DNA of 20,533 nucleotides. It comes from an uncultured Candidatus Melainabacteria bacterium. Its GTDB lineage: Bacteria; Cyanobacteriota; Vampirovibrionia; Gastranaerophilales; Gastranaerophilaceae. Numbering within the stretch: the stretch's first letter is position 1; every line of letters starts with the position of its first letter. The stretch covers positions 1-20,533 of the forward strand of contig CAKVCZ010000019.1 of the NCBI GenBank assembly GCA_934726055.1, read 5' to 3'. Shown here piece by piece: positions 5,271 through 14,330 of this stretch. The notes under the pieces are model-generated. The model saw only the letters and a list, made by a program, of their open reading frames with translations, ran no database searches and had not been told where the DNA came from. The position numbers and the translations under genes are program-made.

Positions 5271-8167
5271 TCTTCTGTCACCCCGCTATCATCAGTAGCT
5301 GGATTATCATCTACCGTACTTGTATTAGCATTTTCTAAGACTGTTAATCGGTTATTAATATCAATCAATTCTTGTTTTAAGGCTTTTTCGTTAACTTGTA
5401 AGTTTTGAATTGTTTTAGTGAAATTACGATAATATTTTACGTTGATATTTGGCAATAAATCCGAATCTACAAAGATATTTGTAACTTCATTGAAAGTTAA
5501 AGGCATATCAACTATACCTAGATCTACTGTATATGGTGTTTCTAACAAATAATAAACGTCAACATTATTTGCCGATAAATATGTTTTAAAATCGGCAACA
5601 TTATCATATCGATAATCAGATATATGTAATCTGCCGTCACTATCTATCAAAATTCTATTATTTGTATTATATGCACCACCAATATAATGAGAAGAAATCG
5701 GATGTTGAATTGCAGAAGCTGCAGCATTTACCTTATCAAAATAAAATACTTTATTTGCTGCATAATAAACCCAGTTTTCATCGCCAGTAATTACATACTT
5801 TTCTATTCTTTTATTTAAAAGAAGATGCCAATTGCCATCTTCATTATTGTATTTTATAGTTAATTTATCTTTATTAGAATTATTTAATGAAGCAATTTCA
5901 TAATTGCCTACTATATTACCAAGTTCATCATATTTATTTAAATCATAAAGATATATTTTTCCTTCGTATGATTCATAATCAGTAGCAACCTGTCCTTTCT
6001 CAATTTGTATTTTAAATGATATATCAACCTCATCTCCAACAGAAAATTTTGACAAGAAGAAATAATATCTCATAACAGGTTTATTGACAGTAAATGTTTT
6101 ACTGATTGTACCAGATGGTATTACAATATCTTCATTTGTGCCATCTTCATAATTAAGTTTTATACAAGTATTTAAAGCATTTGAAGCTGAGATGGAAAAA
6201 GTATATGTTCCAATTGGCAATGCATGATAAATGGCATTTGTTATATTTGCGTAACTAGCAGTAGCTGTACCTTTGCAATGAATTGTATCATTATTCCAAG
6301 TACTAGTTATACCATTTAGAACTAAAGTACTTTTATTTGCCAAATTATGATTAAATACATTTTTATGCATTAGCTTTATTGGTAGCCAATGACCATAAGG
6401 CATTGTAGCTATGCTATTATTATCTTTTAATATTGTTATATCGCTTACTTTTAAAGTTGTAACATTAGTGCCAAAGCCTTCATTGTCAAACCTAACACAC
6501 ATATATTTTGCGCCGGTTGGAACACTAAATTCTGCTCCGCAAATAAAAGCCGTACTCGGCGATGTATAATTTCCATTTAAATATTTGTAATCTTTATCAT
6601 AGAAGAATAAGTTAACTTGCGATAAACATAAGTTTTCATTTTTATAACTGATTTTGACTTTCTTAGTATTTTCGACATTTATACCATAAGTATTGATAAT
6701 ATTTTTTTGGCCTTCTGTTGGAGTAGTTGAAGCATGATACGTGTTGAAACAATATTGGTCTTTTGCAGTTGGGTTTAAGAAAACAAGGCTATCATTATTT
6801 ACTATTAGATCTCCATTGGTGTGATATATTTTGCTTCTATTATCGTACCAAACTTTAAAATCAAAAACATTTTCTAATCCAGTAATATTTTTAATTTGTT
6901 TCGGAAAAATTGGAGATGGTGTAGCTTCTCCATTTGTGAAGGGTTCAAATTCAGTTTCTGTTGAGTTTGCTTCTAACATTGGCTTAAATACAACATTATT
7001 TAAAGTTTGACCACTCCTTACTACTATTCTTCCTCTACCTTCTGTCTTGGACGGTATTGTTTTAGTTTTAATTCCATAAGTAGACAAATTAAAATCATCA
7101 TTATTTTTAAATTCATAATATGTAAAATAAGTAGTACTACTTTCTCCTGAAACTTTGTCACTTAAATAATATGTGTTCGGTTCAATATCTGTAAAATCAT
7201 TGCCATTTATATAATAATTAGTGTTATCAGTTGCAGTCCCATTAGCGGTTATTGTTCCGTTATTATTTTTAGTAAACGTTACACCATTAATGGTTTGAGT
7301 TACCCCACTAATATTCGCTAATTTATTTTTACCAGTTGTTGTCTCTTGTTCAGTAGCTCCTTCGATTTCAATTTCTTGCATTTCAGCAAGTGCACTATCT
7401 TCCAAATGAATAGAAGTGTCTGTTACTTCGCCTGTTTCTAAAATATTATCTTTAACTCGATAAAATTCGTTAGATAAATTAGTTATTTTTTCGGCATTTG
7501 CTGTTGAATTAAATTCATCTGTTTTATCTTGTGCATTGGTATTAAATGCATCTGTCTTGTTCTCGGCATTAGTATCAAAGGTGTCCGTCTTTGTAGTAGC
7601 GTTATCATTATAAGCTTTTAATGATGAGTTTGCATTATTATTATACGCTGCTAATTTTTCTACAGCATTATCGTTATATGCAATTAACTTGGTACTAGCA
7701 TTGGTATTGAATACTTCTAAAGCTGAAGTAGCATTGTCGTTATAAGCTTTTGATTTACTAGTATCATTTGCGTTGTAATCATCTAGCTTAGCTTTTGCAT
7801 TTGAATTGTAATCATTTAGTTTGGTACTTGCATTAGCATTAAATGTACTTAGCTTTTCTTCAGCATTATCATTAAAATTATTAGTCTTACTATCGACATT
7901 TGTATTAAATATACTATTGGCATCATCAGTTATTTGTTTAGCAATTGCTTGTAGATCTTCTTCAGTAACTTCGTATGTATCACCCTTTTTAGCTATTAAT
8001 TGCCATTTTTCATTATCGATTGGAACGCTTGTATTATTATCTATTTTTGAAAGGTATGAACTGCCTTTATAGCTTACAACGTCTAATATTTCATAAGTAT
8101 TTGATGAATTATATTCATCTTTATTAGTAATAACTACCTTACCTAAAATTTGTTTATTTACTGCCAT
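5267..8167 (-). CDS. Large tail fibre/receptor-binding protein with hendecad repeats
   Basis: A protein of 966 aa. Residues 1-65 resemble a small carbohydrate-binding module (Y..LDVVSYKGSSYLS, then W57QLIAKKGD). Residues 87-218 are twelve consecutive 11-residue repeats with consensus [YF]N-x-NA-x-x-K-[LT]-x-x, predicted to form a long right-handed coiled-coil stalk. After a linker, two related beta-sandwich-like domains follow: one from GKNKLANISGVTQTING with TANGTATDNTNYY, the other from NLANKSTLVLNGI with CKGTATASYANIT and later IQIEKGQVATDYE. A C-terminal region ends in a short coiled coil (VNEKALKQELIDINNRLTVL) and an acidic tail. It is probably the trimeric host-recognition fibre. The start has GGAGG 10 bases upstream and overlaps the previous stop (TAATG). 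Confidence 0.8.
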   Translation of the reverse strand: MAVNKQILGKVVITNKDEYNSSNTYEILDVVSYKGSSYLSKIDNNTSVPIDNEKWQLIAKKGDTYEVTEEDLQAIAKQITDDANSIFNTNVDSKTNNFNDNAEEKLSTFNANASTKLNDYNSNAKAKLDDYNANDTSKSKAYNDNATSALEVFNTNASTKLIAYNDNAVEKLAAYNNNANSSLKAYNDNATTKTDTFDTNAENKTDAFNTNAQDKTDEFNSTANAEKITNLSNEFYRVKDNILETGEVTDTSIHLEDSALAEMQEIEIEGATEQETTTGKNKLANISGVTQTINGVTFTKNNNGTITANGTATDNTNYYINGNDFTDIEPNTYYLSDKVSGESSTTYFTYYEFKNNDDFNLSTYGIKTKTIPSKTEGRGRIVVRSGQTLNNVVFKPMLEANSTETEFEPFTNGEATPSPIFPKQIKNITGLENVFDFKVWYDNRSKIYHTNGDLIVNNDSLVFLNPTAKDQYCFNTYHASTTPTEGQKNIINTYGINVENTKKVKISYKNENLCLSQVNLFFYDKDYKYLNGNYTSPSTAFICGAEFSVPTGAKYMCVRFDNEGFGTNVTTLKVSDITILKDNNSIATMPYGHWLPIKLMHKNVFNHNLANKSTLVLNGITSTWNNDTIHCKGTATASYANITNAIYHALPIGTYTFSISASNALNTCIKLNYEDGTNEDIVIPSGTISKTFTVNKPVMRYYFFLSKFSVGDEVDISFKIQIEKGQVATDYESYEGKIYLYDLNKYDELGNIVGNYEIASLNNSNKDKLTIKYNNEDGNWHLLLNKRIEKYVITGDENWVYYAANKVFYFDKVNAAASAIQHPISSHYIGGAYNTNNRILIDSDGRLHISDYRYDNVADFKTYLSANNVDVYYLLETPYTVDLGIVDMPLTFNEVTNIFVDSDLLPNINVKYYRNFTKTIQNLQVNEKALKQELIDINNRLTVLENANTSTVDDNPATDDSGVTEE
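7514..7909 (-). repeat. Twelve tandem 33-bp (11-residue) coding repeats
   Basis: In-frame tandem repeat inside the large fibre gene, encoding units such as FNANASTKLND and YNDNAVEKLAA. All twelve units are exactly 11 residues, with conserved aromatic, Asn and Ala positions. The repeats are diverged at DNA level, so the array is old or selected for sequence variation. Confidence 0.85.
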
Positions 8168-9063
8168 TAAATTAATACCTCCAATTTACCATCTTCGATT
8201 GCAAAATCTAAAAGTAGATCTTCTGTTTTATTCATTTCTAAATTACCAGTTTCAAGATTAATATTGAAAGTAGCAAAATTACATTCTCCGTTAAATTTTC
8301 CATCAGCTACATCTTGCTTTAATTGTGTAATATATTCTTCTCTTGAGGCTTCATTTTTTATTCTTGTATCTTCATTTGCTACCCTTATTTTTTCATTAGA
8401 AGATCTTTCTTTTTCATTTACTATTCTTGCTTCTTCTTGTTCTTTTCTTACTTCTTCATTTTTAATTCTAATATCTTCATTATTAGTACGATTTTTTTCG
8501 TTGTCATTTCTGGATGTTTCGTTTTTATTTCTATCAGTTTCAGCACTAATTCTTTTTTCTTCTTCGGCCATTCTATCAGTTTCATTTTTAAGCCTTGTAT
8601 TTTCGTTTATTTGCCGATTTTTTTCATTGACTATTCTATTGGCTTCATCTGATACAATTCTATTTGTAATATCTTCTATTTGTTTAATATAGTTATCCCA
8701 TTCCGTCGGACTTGGAATGCTTACATCTAAACCATCTGGGCTTAATGAATTTTCTACAACTAAGCCGCTAATTTTAGTTGGTTGTCTTTTTTCGATAATG
8801 TCATTATTTAAAACCTGGCCATATATTTGAAACTCAACAAAGCCTGATTTCAATTCGCTAGGTAGTATTACTTCGTTGTCAATTATGGCTACTTTATACG
8901 TTTTTAAATTTTCATCTTTAAAAACGACATACTTATCAAATGGTTTCCAAGTATCGTCAAATTTAATAATCATTTTAGCATTATTAACTTGATTTTCGAT
9001 TAAGGTATCAATAGCTTCTAAAGCAATGTCTACGTTGTTTACTATCGCATTAATTATTTTCAT
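8167..9063 (-). CDS. Baseplate upper protein-like (BppU-type) with heptad-repeat stalk
   Basis: A protein of 298 aa. Residues 1-120 form a beta-rich domain (IIKFDDTWKPFDKYVVFKDE, then EVILPSELKSGFVEFQIYG) that looks like the BppU N-terminal domain anchoring receptor-binding proteins to the baseplate. Residues 142-239 are fourteen 7-residue repeats of the form x-R-x-x-N-E-x, a long parallel coiled coil. The C-terminal end (FATFNINLETGNLEMN, then DGKLEVLI) is a small beta hairpin that is a common terminus in phage fibre proteins and may hold the next protein. GGGAGG lies upstream of the start, and the stop overlaps the large fibre start. Confidence 0.78.
   Translation of the reverse strand: MKIINAIVNNVDIALEAIDTLIENQVNNAKMIIKFDDTWKPFDKYVVFKDENLKTYKVAIIDNEVILPSELKSGFVEFQIYGQVLNNDIIEKRQPTKISGLVVENSLSPDGLDVSIPSPTEWDNYIKQIEDITNRIVSDEANRIVNEKNRQINENTRLKNETDRMAEEEKRISAETDRNKNETSRNDNEKNRTNNEDIRIKNEEVRKEQEEARIVNEKERSSNEKIRVANEDTRIKNEASREEYITQLKQDVADGKFNGECNFATFNINLETGNLEMNKTEDLLLDFAIEDGKLEVLI
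8347..8640 (-). repeat. Fourteen tandem 21-bp (7-residue) coding repeats
   Basis: In-frame heptad repeats inside the BppU-like gene with units such as NRIVNEK, DRNKNET and TRIKNEA. The fixed Arg and Asn-Glu positions suggest inter-chain salt bridges in a trimeric coiled coil. Confidence 0.85.
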
Positions 9064-9064
9064 T

Positions 9065-9577
9065 TTATGCCTCCCTATACCAACGATTGACTATTTTTGT
9101 TGGTTGAATTATGCTATGAGCTTGATCGCCGCCAGAAAACGAAGTATATAATGGTTCTTTACAAACATCCAAAGATGAACCGCTATTATTTTTTACACCC
9201 ATTTTGTTACCTTCAGTAGCAATATCTTCTCCAGAATACAGAACTTGTGAAGAGCCATTAGATAATATTTTATCGTGATAATGCTTTGGCATTTCTTCGA
9301 TAGTTAATACGTGCTTTTCTTCTCCTAAAATGCTACCTAAATCTTCATTTAATAGGCTGTCAGTTTCTAAGCTTCGAGAAGCAAGAACAGTACCATCATT
9401 GTCTAAAACCCATTTTCCTCCAAATGAAACGTTAGGATCAAAATTTTTGTCGCTTGTTTCATAATAAGATCCAACCGGATAAATGGCTTTAAACAACAAT
9501 TCCTGCATTTCGTTTAAAAGTTCAGCACAAATTGGAGTTGATGTATCAGGAAAATCTTTAAAATCTATTACTTTCAT
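9065..9577 (-). CDS. Baseplate/tail-collar-like protein with YPVGS...FGGKW motif
   Basis: A protein of 170 aa. A short N-terminal helix (PICAELLNEMQELLFKAI) is followed by YPVGSYYETSD and FGGKWVLDND (33-61). Next comes a segment with the His-containing EMPKHYHDKIL, typical of metal-binding tail-collar/fibre-tip proteins. The C-terminus is beta-rich and ends IVNRWYREA. It lies between the tail hub and the BppU-like protein, which suits a structural baseplate or tip role. A strong site AGGAGG is just upstream. Its N-terminal module is paralogous to that of the protein at 4417-5019. Confidence 0.75.
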   Translation of the reverse strand: MKVIDFKDFPDTSTPICAELLNEMQELLFKAIYPVGSYYETSDKNFDPNVSFGGKWVLDNDGTVLASRSLETDSLLNEDLGSILGEEKHVLTIEEMPKHYHDKILSNGSSQVLYSGEDIATEGNKMGVKNNSGSSLDVCKEPLYTSFSGGDQAHSIIQPTKIVNRWYREA

Positions 9578-9586
9578 TTCTACCTC

Positions 9587-12007
9587 CTATTTTTTAAAAT
9601 TCATATAGCCAACAACGTTGACGACTGCTCTACATGCCCCTGTTTGGTATTCGGCATCAATAGCACTACTTGGACTTACATTTTTAGTTCTTAAAACTAA
9701 TTTATATTTTCCAGGATTTTTAAGTTCTTCTTTTAAATCATTAGACTTATATGAAGCTATAGAACCAGCCTGGACATTATTTAAGTCACCAAAATATTGA
9801 AGTTCTTTGAATTGCATATTAGAAATATCAGTATAGTATTCACTGGCTGCCGCCATGTGAAAAATATAATTTGCATTATTTATAACTTTATATAAAGATA
9901 TACTTCTTGAATATCCGATTAATTCTTCATTTTGTTGTGAACTTTCATTATAATAGGACCAATTTATTGGGCTGTGATAAAAAGTTAAATAAGCACTTTC
10001 TACAACGAAATTTTCTGGAATATCAACTTCTACAGAAACATCACTATTTTGAATAGAAGAACCAGCTCCGTAATAATTCTTGAAACCTAATAATGAATAA
10101 TTTTCAAACTCACCATCGGATGTAAATTGTAAATTTGTTAACAATCCGTCACCTCCAATAATTTTGGCACCTGACGCCAAAGTAACATTACCATTTTTAT
10201 CTAAATTAAAATTATCACTTTTAATGAGCAAGGTGTTTGCCAAAAATTTTATTATTCCTTGGCCATCTTTAATAGCTGCATTTATTGAAGCAATAATTGA
10301 CTTATTATCAACTTTACTATCAGTTTCTTGTTTTACTTGCACCAAGATACTATCTTTAGCCTGCTTTATTTCAGAAGATAAATTAGCAATAGTAGCATAA
10401 GTATTAGTTAAATCATTTTTTAACATATACTTAATTTCAAAAATAGCATTTGGAAAGCTTTCTAATTTAATATTAGTAATCTCTTCAAGAAGGGCAATAT
10501 CTTGAGTACCTAGCTGATATTTTTTAGCTTTATCAAGAACAAACATACTGCCATCTTCATTTATTCCTATTCTTCTAATCAAAAGCCAACTATTATTTTC
10601 ATAATCAAGTTCATCATAATTATCAGCATCTAAGTATCTTAAATAAGTTAAAGGAATCTTATATTCTATACTTTCTTTATCATTAAAAAGAACTAACTTA
10701 TTACTTTTAGAAAATGTATTCGTATCAGGATAAATTCTGCTTATTGAAGCGCTTTTTTCATTTGGACACAATTCGTTGCTTGGATATAGATCATTGTCCG
10801 GAAATAAACCTATAGTTTGTTTATCAGCTGTCGGATACAGCAATGATATGTCTCCCCAAATTCTTATTTTTCCAACACCAATAGAGGCTGTTTCATTTAA
10901 TTTTAAAGTACCTTGTCCATGAACAGTTCTAACAAGCTCTATTACTTTCTGATTTAAACTTTGGATAATCTCATTTTCTTTATCAACTTTAATAGATAAA
11001 TTACTTAATTGCTGCATTATACCATCGGAATATGAATAAGTATTATTTGTTTCTTTAATTTCTTCAGCTGAAATTTCTATTTCCCAATTATTTAAATCAT
11101 CTAAATCTCCTCCCAAAAAATCTTGAGAGATAGACATAACGTAACTTTCTAATTGATTACCCCAATTATCGACGTAAGATACTTTATCGCCTAATTTAAC
11201 AGAAGTGTTAATACTTTGTGTCTTCATGTTAAAAATAACGTATTTAAAGCCATTAACACGATTGTAAATAGGCTCGATCATATCGTATCTTCTATCATCG
11301 CTAGTAGATGTGTCTTGCGGATCTAAAATATAATTATTATTTATTTTTAAAATTTTAGGATTTGCAACTTCAAACGGGTATGCTACATTATCCTCTACAT
11401 CACCACGACCAAGAACAACCTGATTAATTGGCAATGTACTATCTTTTTCAGTCGTTAAAGAACTCCAATCGTCTATGTTTATAGGCAAATTATTAGAAAA
11501 CCAATTAAAATATAGATTATCATCGTTATTGTTATCTATAAAACTAGCGCAAGCTGCTGCAATCATCATCAATACGTTTCTAGAGCTTAACCCGTCTTTG
11601 ACATACGGATGACTAAGTAAGATAAAAGTACTATTTGGAAATATAGAATCAATAAATCTAACACCGCATTTTTCAGCAATAGCATTTCGCCATTCCAAGA
11701 TAGTACATGGAAATAAATGTTCGAAGTCTTGCCTTTTATATTCTACATCTAATTTATACTTGATATCGTAGCAAAATAATTTTATATTAACTTTTTCTTG
11801 GACTGGTTTAACATCGTAAATAAAAAAAGAACCAAAACTAGTTTTTAACCAGCGGTTCTTATAATTTGAATAGTTATTGTTATCATTTAATAATTGAATT
11901 TCAGCTTTACCAAGTTCGCAGCCGCCAATAGCCTTGCCATCACTTATTGCGCTTTTTGAAATTTTAAATTCTTGAATATTAGTATTATCTATTGCTGTAT
12001 AATTCAT
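9587..12007 (-). CDS. Tail hub / tail-associated protein (Tal-like)
   Basis: A protein of 806 aa. Residues about 1-330 fit the gp27/gp44-like hub fold of siphophage tail proteins: an early beta domain (LGKAEIQLLNDNNNYSNYKN, then GSFFIYDVKP), a helical part with WRNAIAEKCGV, and a late strand set ending in NWEIEISAEEIKE. A coiled coil follows (about 335-365), then a beta domain with YDELDYENNSWLLIRRIGIN, another helical segment, and a beta-helix-like stretch with NLDKNGNVTLASGAKIIGGD. There is no obvious peptidase motif. The protein closes the tail tube and carries the baseplate. Only a weak ribosome-binding site (GTGAG) precedes the ATG; the previous gene ends three bases upstream, so coupling is likely. 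Confidence 0.82.
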   Translation of the reverse strand: MNYTAIDNTNIQEFKISKSAISDGKAIGGCELGKAEIQLLNDNNNYSNYKNRWLKTSFGSFFIYDVKPVQEKVNIKLFCYDIKYKLDVEYKRQDFEHLFPCTILEWRNAIAEKCGVRFIDSIFPNSTFILLSHPYVKDGLSSRNVLMMIAAACASFIDNNNDDNLYFNWFSNNLPINIDDWSSLTTEKDSTLPINQVVLGRGDVEDNVAYPFEVANPKILKINNNYILDPQDTSTSDDRRYDMIEPIYNRVNGFKYVIFNMKTQSINTSVKLGDKVSYVDNWGNQLESYVMSISQDFLGGDLDDLNNWEIEISAEEIKETNNTYSYSDGIMQQLSNLSIKVDKENEIIQSLNQKVIELVRTVHGQGTLKLNETASIGVGKIRIWGDISLLYPTADKQTIGLFPDNDLYPSNELCPNEKSASISRIYPDTNTFSKSNKLVLFNDKESIEYKIPLTYLRYLDADNYDELDYENNSWLLIRRIGINEDGSMFVLDKAKKYQLGTQDIALLEEITNIKLESFPNAIFEIKYMLKNDLTNTYATIANLSSEIKQAKDSILVQVKQETDSKVDNKSIIASINAAIKDGQGIIKFLANTLLIKSDNFNLDKNGNVTLASGAKIIGGDGLLTNLQFTSDGEFENYSLLGFKNYYGAGSSIQNSDVSVEVDIPENFVVESAYLTFYHSPINWSYYNESSQQNEELIGYSRSISLYKVINNANYIFHMAAASEYYTDISNMQFKELQYFGDLNNVQAGSIASYKSNDLKEELKNPGKYKLVLRTKNVSPSSAIDAEYQTGACRAVVNVVGYMNFKK

Positions 12008-12009
12008 AA

Positions 12010-12423
12010 TTACTCACTTTCATAACCAGCAAAATTTATGGTGAATGGTTCATAAATAATATTATCTGTATTATTGTCTTCAGGAATAAAATGCCATTTA
12101 GGATTAGGTTTTTCAGCATAAAAATCCATGGTAATAAACTTATTTAGATATTTTTCAAAAAAATATATTTTTATTTTAACTAACTTCAAGAGGCGAAGAA
12201 GCGGATACAATTCCTTTTGAGACAATCTAACTGCAATGTCAAGCGTTGCTGCTGGTACTTCTCCGCTTCTAACACGATAAAGTTTTGATTTTACGATTGA
12301 ACGACTAGCTTTAGATTCTAGATCATTTAAAGTCGGCCCTTGAACTCCTTGCGGTAGCCATTCATAAGGTATTTCAAAATAATCATTATCATTTTTGGGA
12401 TTAATAATTTTAATTTTATCCAT
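12010..12423 (-). CDS. DUF6711-like tail protein (in place of the distal tail protein)
   Basis: A protein of 137 aa. The pattern GPTLNDLESKASRSIVKSKL, then AATLDIAVRLSQKELYPLLR, then FITMDFYAEKPNPKWHF resembles the small DUF6711-type proteins found between tape measure and hub in Firmicutes phages. No separate large Dit gene is present, so this protein probably fills the tail-adaptor position. The ATG at 12423 has GGGAGG about 8 bases upstream; a TTG at 12426 is less suitable. The family call is from memory and moderate. Confidence 0.65.
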   Translation of the reverse strand: MDKIKIINPKNDNDYFEIPYEWLPQGVQGPTLNDLESKASRSIVKSKLYRVRSGEVPAATLDIAVRLSQKELYPLLRLLKLVKIKIYFFEKYLNKFITMDFYAEKPNPKWHFIPEDNNTDNIIYEPFTINFAGYESE

Positions 12424-12437
12424 CAATTAACACCTCC

Positions 12438-14330
12438 CTAAGAAACAAGCAATGTAGTACCTGTTTCGCGTTCGTAAGCTCTTATCTCATCAATTATTAA
12501 TTTACCGAATTTTGTATTGCCAAATTGAGCAATGATAGAAAAATTCCTAAATACTATTTCTTTTTCTTCCGAATTCATATTTTTAAACTCGTTTAAAACT
12601 TGCCTGAAGGCATCTTTCATTGTTTCTAATGGGGTTTCAATATTAGTTCCATGCTTTTGGTCTCCTAAAATCGCGGCAAATTCTTGACGTGGTGGAATTA
12701 CTGCACCTTTCGCTAAGTGTGGAATGGTTGGAATATTAAAACCAAACTTTTTTCCTCCAAAGCCCGGTACCCAATCAGGCGCATCAAATGATATTTTATT
12801 AACACCTTTTATCAGTACATTTAAGCCATCAATTAACGCATTTAAAGGCGAGATGATAATTTGCTTTATGCCTGTAAAAATTTGTTTTAAACCGCCTGTA
12901 AAATCGCCTCTAAATAATTTAATAATGCCATCTAAAATATTTCTCGCACCATTAAAGATGCTGTCAAAGAAACCAACTATTGTTGAAACTACAGCTCTAA
13001 TAAAAGTAGCTATAACAGTACCAGCTTTACCAAACCAAGAAGTTAAACTTTTTTCTAACCAATCTAGTCCATTAAAAATGCTATTTTTTATTTGATCCCA
13101 ATATTTTACAACAAGGCCAACTATTAATATGCAAACTCCGGCAATGATCAATGGAATATTGCCAATTATTAATCCAAAGCCTAATAAAATAAGACCAATA
13201 CTAGATATTATTTTTCCGAAATTTTCCCAAGAAGGATCATTTAAGTAAGCTATAACTGATTTTATTACAGAAATGATACCTAGTATAACCAGTCCAAATC
13301 CAGCAACCTTTAAAACTGAATCAATATTTTTTATTAATCCTGGTATTTCATCTAAATTATTAATGATATCCATTATTTTAATAGCTCCAACGCCAATAGC
13401 ACATCCAGCTAAAAAACCGATTATTTCTTCTTTATTATTAGAAATGAAATCTTTTATTGCATTAAGCATGTTTAATAATTTCTCACTATATTGAATTTCG
13501 GTATCGTAATTGATATCTGTATCACTTCCGGCACTTCCAGCGCTATCACTTCCAATAACTTCTAATTTATCAAGACTAGCTAAATTGCCATTACTTGATG
13601 AAGAACTATCATTAGTTTTCTTTAATGCATTAGATAATTTCTTAGCTTCACTAGTAGATTGTTTTAAACTTTTACCAAACAAGCCTGATACAAACATACT
13701 TATGGTTCCAGTTAATTTTGCTAATAAATTCATAAGGCTATTAATGGCCGGTAAACAAGCGTTATAAATCGGAGTAAAAGCTGTCATTAGATTTGCTTTT
13801 ATTTGATTTAAATTATTATTAAATTGATCATTAGTTTTCAGTAAAGATAACATATTATTCTTTACTGCATTCATGCCACTGCTTAACAAATTAAATACGA
13901 ATACGGTTTTAACCATGCCAGTAAGTCTTTTAGTTAAATCTGTCATTCTTTTTGAAATGTCATTAACAGATGATGATAATTTATTTGTTTTCTTGCCATC
14001 AAAAGCCTTTTGTATCGCTTTACCAGTTTGGGTTGCTTCATCCTTGGTCTGTCCCAACTTTGATTCCATTAATTCTAATTTACTATTGTATTCAATTAAT
14101 CTTTGAGATTCGCTTTCTGTTATTAAATTTGTATCTTTGTAGCTTTGTAGAGTTTCTATCTTGGCTTTAAGGCTATCAATAGCCAATTCTTGAGATTTAA
14201 TGCTATCAACTTGCTTATTATATTTATTAATTAAATTTTGAGTTGATTTTTCTATTCCTTTAAATTGCTGAGTTATTTTTTTATCATTAAGTTGTGTATC
14301 AATTTCAACACTTCCCTTATAATTAGCCAT
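12438..14330 (-). CDS. Tail tape measure protein
   Basis: A protein of 630 aa. The N-terminal 120 or so residues are helical and heptad-like. A hydrophobic core follows, with several membrane-like segments (EIIGFLAGCAIGVGAI, GFGLVILGIISVI, IISSIGLILLGFGLIIG, PLIIAGVCILIVGLVV). The C-terminal part has NIPTIPHLAKGAVIPPRQEF and AILGDQKHGTNIETPLE, a common tape-measure ending. Length sets tail length; 630 aa at about 1.5 angstrom per residue predicts a tail near 95 nm (inference). The ATG at 14330, with GAGGTG 6 bases upstream, is preferred to GTG at 14339. It overlaps the Gp15 stop by 8 bases. Confidence 0.9.
   Translation of the reverse strand: MANYKGSVEIDTQLNDKKITQQFKGIEKSTQNLINKYNKQVDSIKSQELAIDSLKAKIETLQSYKDTNLITESESQRLIEYNSKLELMESKLGQTKDEATQTGKAIQKAFDGKKTNKLSSSVNDISKRMTDLTKRLTGMVKTVFVFNLLSSGMNAVKNNMLSLLKTNDQFNNNLNQIKANLMTAFTPIYNACLPAINSLMNLLAKLTGTISMFVSGLFGKSLKQSTSEAKKLSNALKKTNDSSSSSNGNLASLDKLEVIGSDSAGSAGSDTDINYDTEIQYSEKLLNMLNAIKDFISNNKEEIIGFLAGCAIGVGAIKIMDIINNLDEIPGLIKNIDSVLKVAGFGLVILGIISVIKSVIAYLNDPSWENFGKIISSIGLILLGFGLIIGNIPLIIAGVCILIVGLVVKYWDQIKNSIFNGLDWLEKSLTSWFGKAGTVIATFIRAVVSTIVGFFDSIFNGARNILDGIIKLFRGDFTGGLKQIFTGIKQIIISPLNALIDGLNVLIKGVNKISFDAPDWVPGFGGKKFGFNIPTIPHLAKGAVIPPRQEFAAILGDQKHGTNIETPLETMKDAFRQVLNEFKNMNSEEKEIVFRNFSIIAQFGNTKFGKLIIDEIRAYERETGTTLLVS

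Noticed and set aside
7514..7909. Regular 33-bp repeats that could suggest a CRISPR array
   Set aside because: The units are diverged at DNA level, contiguous without spacers, and encode an in-frame 11-residue protein repeat within a long open gene.
8264..8692. Open frame of 142 codons on the plus strand opposite the heptad repeats
   Set aside because: It is antisense to a clear coiled-coil gene, has Ser/Phe/Leu-rich low-complexity content caused by the repeats, and lacks a ribosome-binding site.
4417..9577. Diversity-generating retroelement target among the fibre proteins
   Set aside because: No reverse transcriptase, no template repeat and no C-type lectin-like variable end are visible in the window.
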